DNA of 64,000 nt from Cloeon dipterum (Eukaryota; Arthropoda; Insecta; Ephemeroptera; Baetidae). The DNA lies in the NCBI RefSeq assembly GCF_949628265.1, contig NC_088789.1, forward strand, positions 4,580,886-4,644,885, written 5' to 3'. Of this stretch, positions 1 to 11,963 are shown one piece after another. Under the pieces are notes generated by a model that was given only the letters and a program-made list of their open reading frames with translations, made no database searches and had not been told where the DNA came from. The translations under genes were made by a program, and so were the position numbers. The stretch's first letter is position 1, and the number at the start of each line of letters is the position of its first letter.

Positions 1-3000
1 TGAACGGTGGCTATTGAGTCTGCTGGGGGTGAGAATTGACTTCTGGGACAGGCCGGTGGCCTCGAGGAAACCCTCGTAAGACCCCTGGGTCAAGGATTTG
101 AGCACTAGCTGCTGCTTTTCAGCACCGTCGCCTGATTTCCGATTCAAAATTCCTTCGTCGTTTTCATCAGAGTTGTTTTCAGAGTCAAGGTGGAACTCCT
201 CAAAGTTGTCGTGGAAGTGGTCTATGGGGGTGTCAGGACTAGCGGTATCTGTCGAGGAAGGAGGAGAAATGCTGGTTTGCATTGGCTCACTGAGGCACTC
301 TTGGTGTACACTGAAAATGTTAAAAATATTTTAGAAAATGGCATATTATTAATTTTATAGTCTTAAAAAGTAATACTTGGCAGATATATTAAGAATGTGC
401 ATTTTTTGCAATTTAGAACGATTTTTCTATCCACAAAAGAGCTATATCGGCGAGTATAAAATAAATCTCGCATAAAATAATGCAATAAAATAGCTAATTA
501 AATTGAAGGAAAACCAATAATAAACGAAAATCAATACTTGTGGAATTATAAATTACACCATACAGAGAGGGACATTATTCTATTATGTAAAAATCATATT
601 TACAAAATTTCTAAGAATTTCTTTCTGAGTTATTTCTTAGCCAATCCATACACAGATGAAATTTTAACATATTAATTTATTTCTTAAGTGCTTCAAATTC
701 CTCACCTTGGTGCACTATTTGACTGAGGTTGCACATTTTCTTCCTCTGGCAGCTTTTCAAGCTTTTCCAAGGCAGGCTTCTTTTTGTACTGAGGTGGTAG
801 ACTAAGGGTGAGTCCAGGGGGTTTGTATGGGGTGGGCGGCTTGTTGCAAATGGGTGCCAGAGGCTTCCTTGGAGCAGGCACCGGCGGCGGAGTGGTTTTC
901 GGCGGCTCTTGGCTCAACCGCTCAATCTTGGTACGCTGCTCGCTTATCTGCTCATCTCTCGTGGCCAACTGTTGGATTATTTCTTTCTGTTTCCTGCAAA
1001 GCAACAAGTGGTTGGTTCACACTTTTCATTTGCAAAAATCGATCATCATTCATAAAAGTACATGTGTGAAGGGGATAATTATAATCTCTGGCTTTGATGG
1101 AAGAAGCTTTTTACTGTTCCAGCAATTAGAATTTGTTATTTAGTTTAAAAGCTCTAGAAATATAATTTATGTATTTTGAGTTGTGTTACTTGCTATTTGT
1201 CATAAGACTATTTCTTAAAAAAAATCCAGTTTTACGGAATAACTCTACTTTGCTGATTATTCAATATAATGGTTTTATATTGGATTTATTTTTTTCTGCT
1301 ATTTAATGCAATATGTTGCTATGATTTAATTAATTAATATGTGCACAAATATTGCTTTGTTGCAGCCTTCTGAAATCGCAACGATGTTATATGATAAAAA
1401 ATATTAGGATTTGAAGCGTCTTTTTAAATTATTAGAAAAAAGCAAAGCCACCTTCCCCTATAAAAATGTGTTGAGTGCAGGAAGGCTTTTAAGTTCATCT
1501 TTTCATTAAACTTGCAGGTGAATTTGGAAATATAACTCTGCATCTCTTTTGCAATCAATATAACAAGCTGCACAAGTTGCAAAGGAGTAAACCATTTAAT
1601 TAATTGTAAGAGATAATAATTGTAATACCATAATAAATATATTTGGCATTTACATAATCTCCAAAAATGCTAATGGGTCAGAATTTTCTCTTAGTTAGTT
1701 ATAGTTAAAACTCTCAAATTCATCTGAGCTTAAATTTTTGCTCACTGAAACTTTCGCCTCGCACACATAGAACATGTTAAAAGCATGGGTTTTCCTGATG
1801 GCTGAAATAGAAGTGAAAGGGCCCAAATCAATAGCACGAAAGCCCAAAAGCAAGAGAGGAGGAAAATAAAACGAAATAATGTGTGCGGTCGTGCGCGCAC
1901 GCTTTCGGCCTTAAGAAATGTAACGATCGGAGCGTGCTGGCTGTGTGTGCGTTTAATTGAGATGCAAAAAGTCACCTGCGCAGGCTGGCCTCGGCGCCCA
2001 TGACAGCTCTGGCCAAGTACGCGAATCTCTTTTGGGACAATTCCTCGGCTTCCTTGAGCTTGCAGTTGGTTGCATGCAGTTTTGCATTGTAAGCAGCGAC
2101 CAACTGTTGCGAGCGTTGGATCTGCAGGCGGAGGGCGGCCCTGCACGCCAGCAGCTGCTTCGTCAGGCCTTCGACATCCTCAGCCGGCTCTTCCTGAAAT
2201 CACAAACGAAAGCGTTCCTTTAATTAACTGCTTCCGCTCACAATCAGCACTCGCGTCTTTGGGCACAATTCCGTAACCACTAACTGCTCTCAGAAAAGCG
2301 TCTCTTCATTAATGTGCAACTTTTACTTTTTTTGTTTAAATTAATATTGAATTGGGTTTATATTTAATTTGAAAAATTATTAATCTCCCTTACTGTTCTT
2401 GTAAGTGTCATATTTAATGTAACAATATTTTTAAATAACTTCGCTTGAATAAGGGCAGAAAATTGTGTTGTTTTGTAGATAGAAGTTAATTAGAGAAAAG
2501 AAAGTTTTTTCGTTTATTTCCTCACTCCCTTTTCTGAAAATTGAGGCCCGGGCAGGAGAGGCGAAGCACGCCGCGGGTTGACAAGGGTAGCAAGAAAGAG
2601 AAGCAACTCCGAAATTAAACAGATGTTACAAACAGCAGTGTAGCAACAGAATTTATGACTTAAAGAAAACACGAAACACATGGTTTCGAAGCGTATGAAA
2701 AGAAAATATAAGTGAACTATTATCAGTCTTGTTATTTTTTAGTGTTTTATAAGGGTTTTTTTATTTTAAGTATTGGTTTTAAAACTCTAAAGATGTCAGA
2801 CAGAATCAGAAAAATCCGCGTATTGCTTTTTTGCAAACACAAGAAATTTAAATGAAAGTGCAGTCGCTCACTGAGATTTAGGCCAAGCACACGTTCAATT
2901 CAACAGGTTAATTTCACGCACAATTATTTAACGACATTATTGCAAAAAGCTTTTACGCGTAACGAGAGAAGAAATGGCAAAGTATGAAGTTTGCAGCACG

Positions 3001-5733
3001 AATCTCATTTCACGAGAGATACAATCCGCTCCTTCCTTCCTTTGTTCTGTCGACCCACGGCAAAAAAAAATCATTGCCTCACACTCCTTTGTAAAATGTG
3101 CCATTATTGCACTTTCAAAACAGGCAAAGTAAAATTTCGTGCCGTGGCGTGTGAGACAAAACACGCGCTTCCTCTCCGCCCGCACTTTCTTCTTTTCCAG
3201 CGCGCGCCCGGGACAAAAGCACCGCACTGACAGCCGATTTTCGACGTTTATTAATCTTGAAAGCCGCTTCCTGCTGTCCAAATTAATGAGCATCGTTCAT
3301 CTCTTTGAGCTGCTTAATGACGCGTGGGCTCTAATTACTATCGCACTGACCATATTCCACGCAAAAGCAAATAACAATAGAGCGCCCAAATGCGGGTCTG
3401 GGTTCTGGCGTTTTTTGTTTACGAAGTATGGGTGGCGATATATTATTGTGTCACAGCTCGAAAATTCTACAAATTACTCGCCACCTTTGACTTGTCTGAC
3501 TCATTCTCGCCGCAGTGATAATTTGTTAAAGCTCATTCAATAGACCGCGGCTCTAATAGTTTAGGCAAGCGGCAATAGTACGAGCTTTTGTGTGTTTTAT
3601 AGCACCGTGTTGGATTTCCAGCAGATGAAAAGGAATTTGTAGTGTTCGTGGGAAAAGACGTTTTTTGCCGATCGAGGACAAAAGAAAAAATCACAAGTGC
3701 GCGTGTTGCGTGTTTTGTTTGTTTTGTGCAAGCATGCGAGAGCACGGAACTTCCTTTGTCTTGGGGCCTAATTTGCATAACCACCAGGTTCAAATTGGGC
3801 AAATCAGTTATAACACACGTACCAACTGTGAAATAATAAATGGGAATCAAAATAGAGAGAGAGAAGAATTTGGGCAGCTGAAATAATTCACTCAAACGCA
3901 ACCGTCACACACTCCAGGAAGCAGCTGTCTTTGGTCATCACGTTTCACAAAGAAGTAGATAAATAAATCTTAAAATGCGAAGGCTACGAACAATTCTTTG
4001 ATTTTTTGATTATTTTTTTATTTTTGGTTTGGTTTAAAATAAACATACTTTGATAGTAGCATTAAATAAATTCACTTTACTTTTAAATTTGTTTTCAAAC
4101 GTCTTTATATTATGTTTGGATTTTGATAGCTCACAATGTGCCTGAATTAATTTTGCCCAAATCACTTGTCCGAATGAAAAAATCAGAATATCACCAAAAC
4201 AGACAGATCAGGAATAAATAAATTCGGGCCATATATGGCAACCCTTCAATATTTTCTCTATGACATCGTTTGGAATATTCTAATTTTAATATTTGAAATA
4301 TCACTGTGTTCTATAAACTTGGCTAATTTGTAAACACTCGGACATTACACGCTTGATTTCGAAGTAAATTGAGTCAAAATCTAACAAAGAACAGTTTAAA
4401 TTTGTATTTAAATTAAAAATATGCACTCAACGTTGATGTGAATAAGCAAATAATGTGGTTTTAGTATAGCATACATTTCAACCACACGTAATTTTCCTGT
4501 GGTTATGCGCGTGCACAAATGAAGAATGACGAAAAGCACTATTAAATATATAGCACACAGGGCATCGCGTATCGCAATACTTTTAAAATCTAGCGTTAGG
4601 ACGAGATTTGTAAAGCAATAAGTAAAAATTGAGGTACGAACCAAGTTATTCTTGCGCACTCTTGTGTGCAAAATATTTTATGATAAAAGAGAAGGCCGAA
4701 TTGTGTAATAAAACCTTATTATCAGATTTGTTAAATTCAGTTGCTCAACGCCTACTTCCTTTCGCATTATCTCTTAGGGAAACCCTAAAATAAGCATTAT
4801 GTTAGCGATTGCTAATTAGATTTCAGCAAGGACGTGTTGCGTGAGCATGATAGTCAAGTTGCAAACGACCATATGATGATATAAAAATACTATTTTTGCA
4901 AGATTGGCAACAATTATCTTTTACACCGTCATTTATAGCAAGTTTTTGTCGGAAAATTAAGCATTACGATTTGTGATTCTAAAAATAATTCATACATGGA
5001 CTGGAAATCAAAAACATGAACACATTAGAAAAGGCATTCCTAGACACAAAATCATTCGGATAATTTTTTTTCTTTTATAGCTATTAATTTTCGAGACATA
5101 TTGCCATAGCAAGCATACGAAGACTATTTGTTATCATTGTTATTATTCACTTAATTTTAATAAATTATTCAGAATAATTTTAATAACTCTCAGGGTCGAC
5201 TCGAGAAGAGCTGGGAGTGTTGGGACGTGTGGCCAAGAGTGAAACCCAAAGTGCTGGAAGCCCCGTTTGCGTTGAAAAGTGATGAATGTTTGGTAATTTG
5301 GACGTTAGCAGGCAGCAACCGAGAGTGTCTGCTCTGTCTCTATTGGGAGCTATTGGTGGCACAAATATCCAAAGAGAAGATCGAGGCCGGCGTGTCGACC
5401 TACTGGCCTACAAGCCGCAGGCGCCTGCGAGGGAGCAGACGGTCCTGCTGGAGACTTGAACGCACGTCTTTTGGACAAAATCTTAGTATCAATTTATTTT
5501 GCTTTGCAGAGGAAAAAAGCTGTGCGATCCGCACGCAGGTATTGATAGCAGGCTAGCGCAATCGGATCCGCGCGCGGCCAACGGCTCGGGTTTCGTATAT
5601 ATAGACTTTACACGCGCGACGGGCGATCGAGCGGCCCTTTTTAGGGCTTCTCAGGTGCCCGAGGGCGCAAGGTCGGGTGCACACGTACCTCGAGGAGCTG
5701 TTTCGACGGGGTTGCGAGGCAGACCAGACTCAT
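1..5733 (-). CDS. Coiled-coil and proline-rich protein, 3' end beyond window
   Basis: I do not recognise this gene. Three consecutive exons are well supported by splice sites and matching phase: 2193-1976, 993-706 and 310 to the left edge. The first two encode a charged heptad-like coiled coil (…LKEAEELSQKRFAYLARA… then KQKEIIQQLATRDEQISEQR). This is followed by a proline-rich stretch (PPKTTPPPVPAPRKP) that could bind SH3 or WW domains, then an acidic, Ser-rich tail. A likely first exon lies 3.5 kb upstream at 5733-5689: ATG plus 14 codons ending at a GTACGT donor, in the phase (0) that exon 2 needs, with a TATA-like sequence about 90 bp upstream. That exon is inference; exons 2-4 are seen. 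The C-terminus is outside the window. The composition suggests a cytoskeletal or signalling scaffold, but no family can be named. Confidence 0.6.
2194..5688. other. First intron of the coiled-coil gene (inferred)
   Basis: This stretch is AT-rich and has no open frame with protein-like composition on either strand. If the exon at 5733-5689 is real, the whole stretch is intron 1. I see no repeats longer than simple A/T runs. Confidence 0.4.
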
Positions 5734-5818
5734 GGCTCACGCATTCCACTCGCAGGAAACGAAGGAAATAGTGGTTACTTTTGTTGACGAGCCACCGCCG
5801 CCGACCGCTGCAGGAAGA

Positions 5819-5827
5819 ATATATAAA
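5819..5827 (-). promoter_or_regulatory. Possible TATA box for the coiled-coil gene
   Basis: The minus strand reads TTATATAT here, about 90 bp upstream of the proposed start codon at 5733. A second TATA-like run (plus-strand TATATATAG, 5596-5604) lies downstream of that start and fits no gene I can see. Assignment depends on the inferred first exon being right. Confidence 0.3.
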
Positions 5828-8800
5828 TGAAAATAAGCAAGCGCGAACGAGCGGCCGCGAGCCGCGCGAGAAGCAGGGGAGGTGGGCCAGAAAGGAATCC
5901 GTTAGTGAAGAGCCCCCTCTCGCCTGCCTGAAATGCCTGTTTGTAGGTAGGCAGTCGCGCAGATTTCGATGAGCAAACGACGAAAAGAAGCATAGGGGGG
6001 ACTACAAAACGCATTATTATTATTTTTATTTTTCTCTCTCCTCTGGCCGCAGCCGCAGATGCCATTCTTTTTCATTTCTTTTGAAGGCTTGTTTGTGGTG
6101 ATTTTATGCAATAACCACGCGGCGGATCGATCATTATAGATGGATAGGTTGCAGAAAACCTATATTAGTTCTGGCGCCGGGAATACAATCACTCTTGCGT
6201 GTAGGATTGACGCTTTTCATGTGGGTTTGAGTGGAATGCCGGCACACTTCTTATTAACTACAGATTTTATTTTCTTGTCTAGCCACGATCACTTCCGTGA
6301 TTCTAGGTCGCGTCAATTTTTGGAACTAGCAAGAAAAGTTGTTGGAATAATTCGACCGGCCCACATTTATTTGAGGATAATTTTCCCAACAGCACCAGAG
6401 CTAAAATTTGATAATTGTAAATATAAATTAAAAGATGAGGAGGAAAAGTGCAATTATTTTGAAATTCTAGGAGAAAAATTTAGTAAAAAATATTGCTCTG
6501 TTCGCGATGATTCAGAACTACTCGTTTGACAAAGAAAAAGAGGCAGTATTTGTCACTCTCACTTCTTAACTGGAATTATTTTGACGGATGGAGCGCGGTT
6601 GCACTCAATGTGCGCGAGTTTGCTGATACGGCCGGGATTTCTCCATCCTGTGAGCACGAATTTGTGCGAGCAGGATATTCTGTTGATTAATGAGGCACGC
6701 GCGGTTTTGCCAAGAATCTCAGAAATGGAAAGTATGCTGCCAAGCGGAGTATTTTTTAGAATTACAAGATGACTTCGGTAATTATGGAAATAACTTGCAA
6801 TTATTGCAACACGTCGCACTTTCTTATTTACCATAGCAGGCGCCGACGCGTTTTCTCTGCCTCAGAAATAATGTCAAAATTGGTCTCCTATTTTTGGATT
6901 GGTTTGAAATCACCAACGGTTGTTCTTTCCTTTCAAAATTCATTACCACTCATTGCGTAAGTGTCATTCAACTCTCTGAAGAAATTTTACAAATATCTTT
7001 GACCTAAAAAATGTTCAACTTCCCGCCCGGTAAAAATGTAAAAAATCTGAAAAAGTATTCTTCATGATCTCGCATATATTTTGTATTCATTCTCTTTACC
7101 TTCCGCATTTGAAATTTCACGACGCTCGAGTAAAAGGACTCGCGTTTCAATCATTTTATGGCATGCTGCCTCTAACTTGTTAATGAAAGAGTTGCAATTC
7201 TTCATAAAAACATTTTATTGTTCTTAAGCAGCACGCCTCATGAATTTCAGTTGCAACACCGGAATATCAATTAAGCACGACGGAGTGAAAGAGTGCCGAG
7301 CCTATTATTTTTATTTTCTGCGCTCGTGACTCTGCGTTTCAAGTAAATTTGCAGTATTTTGAAACAATGCGAGCTACAGCTAGGCTGATCGTGATCAGAG
7401 CGTAAATATTGGACTACATAGGCATATGTAAAACATTATTGCTATAAGTAAGAAAGAGAAAACGCAAATAAAGCAATTAACATTTCTAACGTTATTTGTT
7501 CCAAGGACTAAAAAATTATTTTCCATTCGATATTAATAATTATGTGTTTAATGAAAGATTACTGTAATGTAATCTAATTGATTCAATTCAAATATTTACT
7601 CGATTTGGAGAGTGATATTGTTAAGTTAATTGGTGAACAACAAATTGAACACATTAATACATATTACCTTCCGCTATGACTTTCATCTAATAGGTTTAGT
7701 CATCTCTGATCTAAAATTGGAACTTCATAATATATATGCTTAATTTTTTTTGTAAACATTTTTTTTTCGTAAAAAATAGTGCAATTTAATTATTTTGTTG
7801 GCTCGCATTCTTAAAGGCATTTTTCAGGAGTATATATATCAAAACAAAAGCAGACATTAGAGCATTTCGGGGATCGGGCTGGAAGGCGCACCGCGATTTG
7901 TTTCTTGCTGGTTTGCGCACCTCTCGATCCAGTTGCTTTAGGGACCGATTTCTGGCGTATCATTAAAAGATCTTCGTGCGGGGAGGCGAAAAGATGGTCA
8001 CATTTGGCTCAAAGCACCTCTGCGGCCACTCGGTGTTGTTATTGGGCCCATGTGCTGAGCAGAGGCTATTTTCTAAAATATATCATACATCTTTCATACT
8101 TTTGTACCATTTTCTATGAAGTAAACCAAACGATTTATCCTTTTGAATGATATAAATAGGGTTAAAAATTATTTAAATGTTGACTAGAAATCATCAGATG
8201 GTGAAAAAAACAATTATTTACAGTACATTTTGAAGCTCCTGAAGCATATAGAAGCAATTAAATCTAATAATAAATAAAATATCATTTTATCTCTCTATAG
8301 AGGAAGAACAACATACTGAAAGATCGTTACACGACGTTTTGATGAGCATCAGTCCACGGCAAGTCGTGTCAGACGGGAAATAATTAATGCCAGACAGATC
8401 TCAACAATAAGAGAAAAGCACGCATTTTGATTATGTTATCCCTTTGTAAACAGCTTGGCCTGCTTCTGGTGATTTCATTGATTAAGCCCGTCTGCCAGCA
8501 TACGGTGATTATTCGCGCGCGTGGCGTCGGGTCATACGGTTCGGTGTAAGTGTGTATTACGGCCGTTACTCCGACTCGAATGGTAATCGTGAGTGCTATC
8601 GCGGAGCAGCTGTTTTTATTTTTCAGAACTGAGGGTGGCAGATGATGCTTTCATAATGCAGCGTGCGTGCGCGAGACTCTCAATTGGGAACGCGCCGCAA
8701 GACAATGCGCCTTTTCACTCCTTTTTTGGGTGGCTCGGAATTTATGTAATACGCTCCAGATGGAAACTTTATTTGAACGTTGCATGATTTAATGGGCACC

Positions 8801-10049
8801 ATAAAATAGTCGTTGTTCCAGTGAGTGTGTATAATTTTAAATTGAGGTGCACTCAAAAAGGAAAATCTCGTTTCACAATCTGCAACCATTGGCTTAAAAA
8901 TATGCTATAATTAATGTGTTAAAATTTTGATTTTTTTTTCTTGTGAATCCTTTGAAATTTTTAAGAATAAGCAGTCATAGAGAATAGAGGCTCGACTTGC
9001 AAATCCAGTAGTGCGTTCTTCGGGAGCAAATAATTCTCCCTGGAAATTCATCTTACCGGAATTTCCTGGTGGCCTTACCAAATATTTTTCACGGATATTC
9101 CCGCTCCCGACTTTTATTTCCCGATTCCTCCCGCTCACGCTTCCTTTCTTTCTGCAAAAATTTTAAAATCAAAAGTAGACACCATATTATGTGCGTTGAT
9201 AACTTTATTCTTGGCTCGCATATTTACAAATACAAACTTACTATGCTCTTATTATTTTTCTGTGTCGAAAAGTTGAAAATTATAATTTAAGTTGTAAGCT
9301 TAAAAATTCACGAAGGCAATTTTTACTGGGTCACGTTAAATGCTACGTTTTAAATGAAATTAAATTTGTGAAGAAAAGCAGAGATTCTTAAAAAAACCAT
9401 AAAAAACCGCATTTTATTTAAATAATCATTTTATTTTAATTCCGAGAGTCCCGAGACATTCCCGTCCCGGTGAATGCACTAAAATCCAGCCAAAAATAAC
9501 ATATTATTAATCTTTGAATTTAATTTTACCGAAACTAAATTTTACAAAAATGCTATAAAAGAGAAAAGTGATCATTTTAACTTATTAAATAGTGTGCATT
9601 ATTCAGATTGTTCTGAATTAATATTTATTCAATCTTAGATGAAGCAGATATATCGTTATTTATAAGCTATTAACCCAAAATTCAACATTATTAATTTCAA
9701 CAGTTAAATAAACTAAAATTGAATATAGAATTAATTCAAATCTAACGATTTTTCTAGCAAAGCGAACCCTTCCACACACAAGATGTTCTTTAAATACTTT
9801 TTAATAAGAAATTTACAATTTTTCTGAGAAGCGTGTGTTGAATTGGCGCAGAGGATGGTTGGCCTGGCTGCATGGGGATAGAAGCATTTTTATGTTTTCC
9901 AACTGCACTGGCTGATTACAACATCATCCTAGTGCTTTTCTGTGGAAATAGGGGAGGTATGCCCTCTGTGTGCACATCCTGTCAGCAGCACCAGCGCAAA
10001 CGAACGCAAAGCGTGGGCCGAGCACAGCAGTTGAAAAGGCGAAAGAATA
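5828..10049. other. Intergenic, no gene seen
   Basis: AT-rich sequence with short random open frames. The longest (6140-6529, plus) has no signal peptide, no domain I recognise and no support from splice sites or a neighbouring exon. A GC-richer patch at 9940-10049 is probably the 5' UTR or promoter of the membrane protein gene that follows. Confidence 0.5.
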
Positions 10050-10556
10050 ATGCTTTGCAAGGTGGTGATTGTGATTTTCGTGGCCGTCGGCCTCAACCTG
10101 ATGGCCGCCGCGGAGCACCTCGTCCCGATCGGCCACAACCTGATCAACTTAAGCCCCCATCAGGGACAGTACCACTTGAAGCAACAGGTGAACGAAAGCA
10201 AGCCCAACCCCGAGGATTGTCTGTGGACCGAGGTGAACGGCACCAGCCTCGACGAGAGCGTCTTCCTGCCGGTTAACGCCACAACGCTGGACGACGAGGA
10301 CTACTGCAACCTGATCATCTCGAACTTCAGCGCCGAAGACGATAGGAAGTTTATCATGCTCACATACCGCGAGATAAAGTACCTTCTCTTGATCTTTGAT
10401 GAGAGTGTCCATTCCGATTTCAATGCCAAGATGTTACTCCTGTTGAGTGCCTTGCTGGGCGTCATCACCGGCATAGTCAGCTCCATGGCCTGCTATATCT
10501 ACTGCAGGAGGAGCAACAGTTATGCACACGCAAAACTGTTGATGATGCCTTCGTAA
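10050..10556 (+). CDS. Orphan type I single-pass membrane protein, 168 aa
   Basis: I do not recognise this protein. The N-terminus is a signal peptide (hydrophobic core VVIVIFVAVGLNLMAAA, residues 5-21). The predicted ectodomain of about 105 residues is acidic, with N-glycosylation sequons NES, NGT, NAT and NFS and few cysteines. One membrane segment follows (about residues 127-149, LLLLSALLGVITGIVSS), then a short cytoplasmic tail starting CRRSN. The gene is intronless, and its GC-rich, codon-biased sequence contrasts with the AT-rich surroundings. A canonical AATAAA lies 80 bp downstream. The stop codon sits inside a perfect donor-like string (C|GTAAGT), so the real transcript could splice two codons before the stop and continue. 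This may be a small receptor accessory protein or a lineage-specific surface protein; the function is unknown. Confidence 0.65.
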   Translation: MLCKVVIVIFVAVGLNLMAAAEHLVPIGHNLINLSPHQGQYHLKQQVNESKPNPEDCLWTEVNGTSLDESVFLPVNATTLDDEDYCNLIISNFSAEDDRKFIMLTYREIKYLLLIFDESVHSDFNAKMLLLLSALLGVITGIVSSMACYIYCRRSNSYAHAKLLMMPS

Positions 10557-10637
10557 GTGGCCAAGAGTTCATCAAGCTGCTTTTTATTTTTGTTCCTACA
10601 TAGTACACATACATAAATCACTGAATTGATTTCGCGC

Positions 10638-10643
10638 AATAAA
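10638..10643 (+). terminator. Polyadenylation signal AATAAA
   Basis: Canonical hexamer 82 bp after the stop codon of the orphan membrane protein. It supports the gene ending as a single exon. Confidence 0.5.
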
Positions 10644-11963
10644 CAAAACAGATTTGAATGTATACGCCGGATCTCACATACATAAATCATAATAATATAC
10701 ATATTATTGCTGTTGGTTGGCTATTTACGCACAATATTGAAGTAAATTTTCAGCTCCTGGCGATTTAGTTTGTTTAAAAGAATGAATAAATAATCAAACT
10801 TGTTATGATGGAAATTAAACTATGTACTCAATTTTTAATTTTAATTCAATCTCCTTAAAAAATAATTGAGGACAAAATAAACTGACAAAAAATATGAAAT
10901 CTCTTGATTAGAAACGTAATTTTCAATTAATTCATCCCTATTTTTGACGAAACAGTTTCCGTGACATATTTAAAAGGTACATGATTCAAATGAATTTTTT
11001 AGGTGGTGTAAGTTTCATAACAAAAAAACAAATTGTGAGAGAACTGTGGAATATTGTCTTCCCAATCCTATCCAAAATCTGAGATCCAAAGCCAAAGCAG
11101 TTAGAAGTTATATTACTAACATTATTTTCCAAAAAAAGTAATATACATAAATTTTAACACGACTGCATCTGATCAATATAATATTATTATAAATTACTGA
11201 GAGTCAGGTTCAGGATTTCATCGAGAGATAATCATAATTGTTAATGGTCTTACACGAGACTCAAAGATGGAAAGTGGAAAGACTTGTAAATTCATATAAG
11301 ATGTGAACCATATAGTTAGAGCATGACTATGTGAGTGTCAGGAAAAGTGGGAAAATATTCTGTCCGTAGCAGTTTCACAAAGCGAATTTATTATTCGCAT
11401 TTTTAAGTTTTAAACGCACGAAAAACTAAGAGACCCATTCACTGAGAGGATCGACATTTCTACCAATCGCAGAGCCTTAGAAGTAAAAAAAAAACACCCA
11501 CCGTGTTTGCAGAACTTGAAATTCAATGAACCCTTATAATTAAATTGGTGAGTTAAAATGAATTAAATTATCCACATATTCTAATGAAAAGTAGACAAGC
11601 TTTTAATTTCTTTTAGAAATCTCATTCAACAATTATATTGGTTGTAAATGCCTGATAGTGTGGCTCATGCACATGAGGATAACATTTCGTTTTGATATTG
11701 AATCAAATGTCAAATGTAGCTACCCTGGAGAATGTACGCTGTTATTTTTTCCCCAAAAACACCACACAAATTTTGAGTTCAGTTATTGTTTCAGCTGTAG
11801 TTGCTCGCGTGAGCTTTCTCATCTCATGAAAAACAGTCTGTTATATTCACTGCTGGTAGCTGCAATGAATTTAACTCAAAATCTTTTAAGAATAAATGGA
11901 AGACCAAAACAATGCCACATCAAATTCAAAAATAGATCAAATTTGTACAAAACACTAATTGCC
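10644..11963. other. Intergenic, no gene seen
   Basis: AT-rich. The open frame at 11658-12038 (plus) runs antisense over the last exon of the aminotransferase gene and is a shadow. The aminotransferase 3' UTR must lie at the right end of this stretch. Confidence 0.5.

Noticed and set aside
5227-5771. Plus-strand frames near 5.2-5.8 kb as a gene
   Set aside because: Composition is not protein-like, and the area is better explained as promoter and first exon of the minus-strand coiled-coil gene.
6140-6529. 129-aa plus-strand open frame as a gene
   Set aside because: No signal peptide, domain, splice support or neighbouring exon; the Lys/Glu-rich ending reflects AT-rich DNA.
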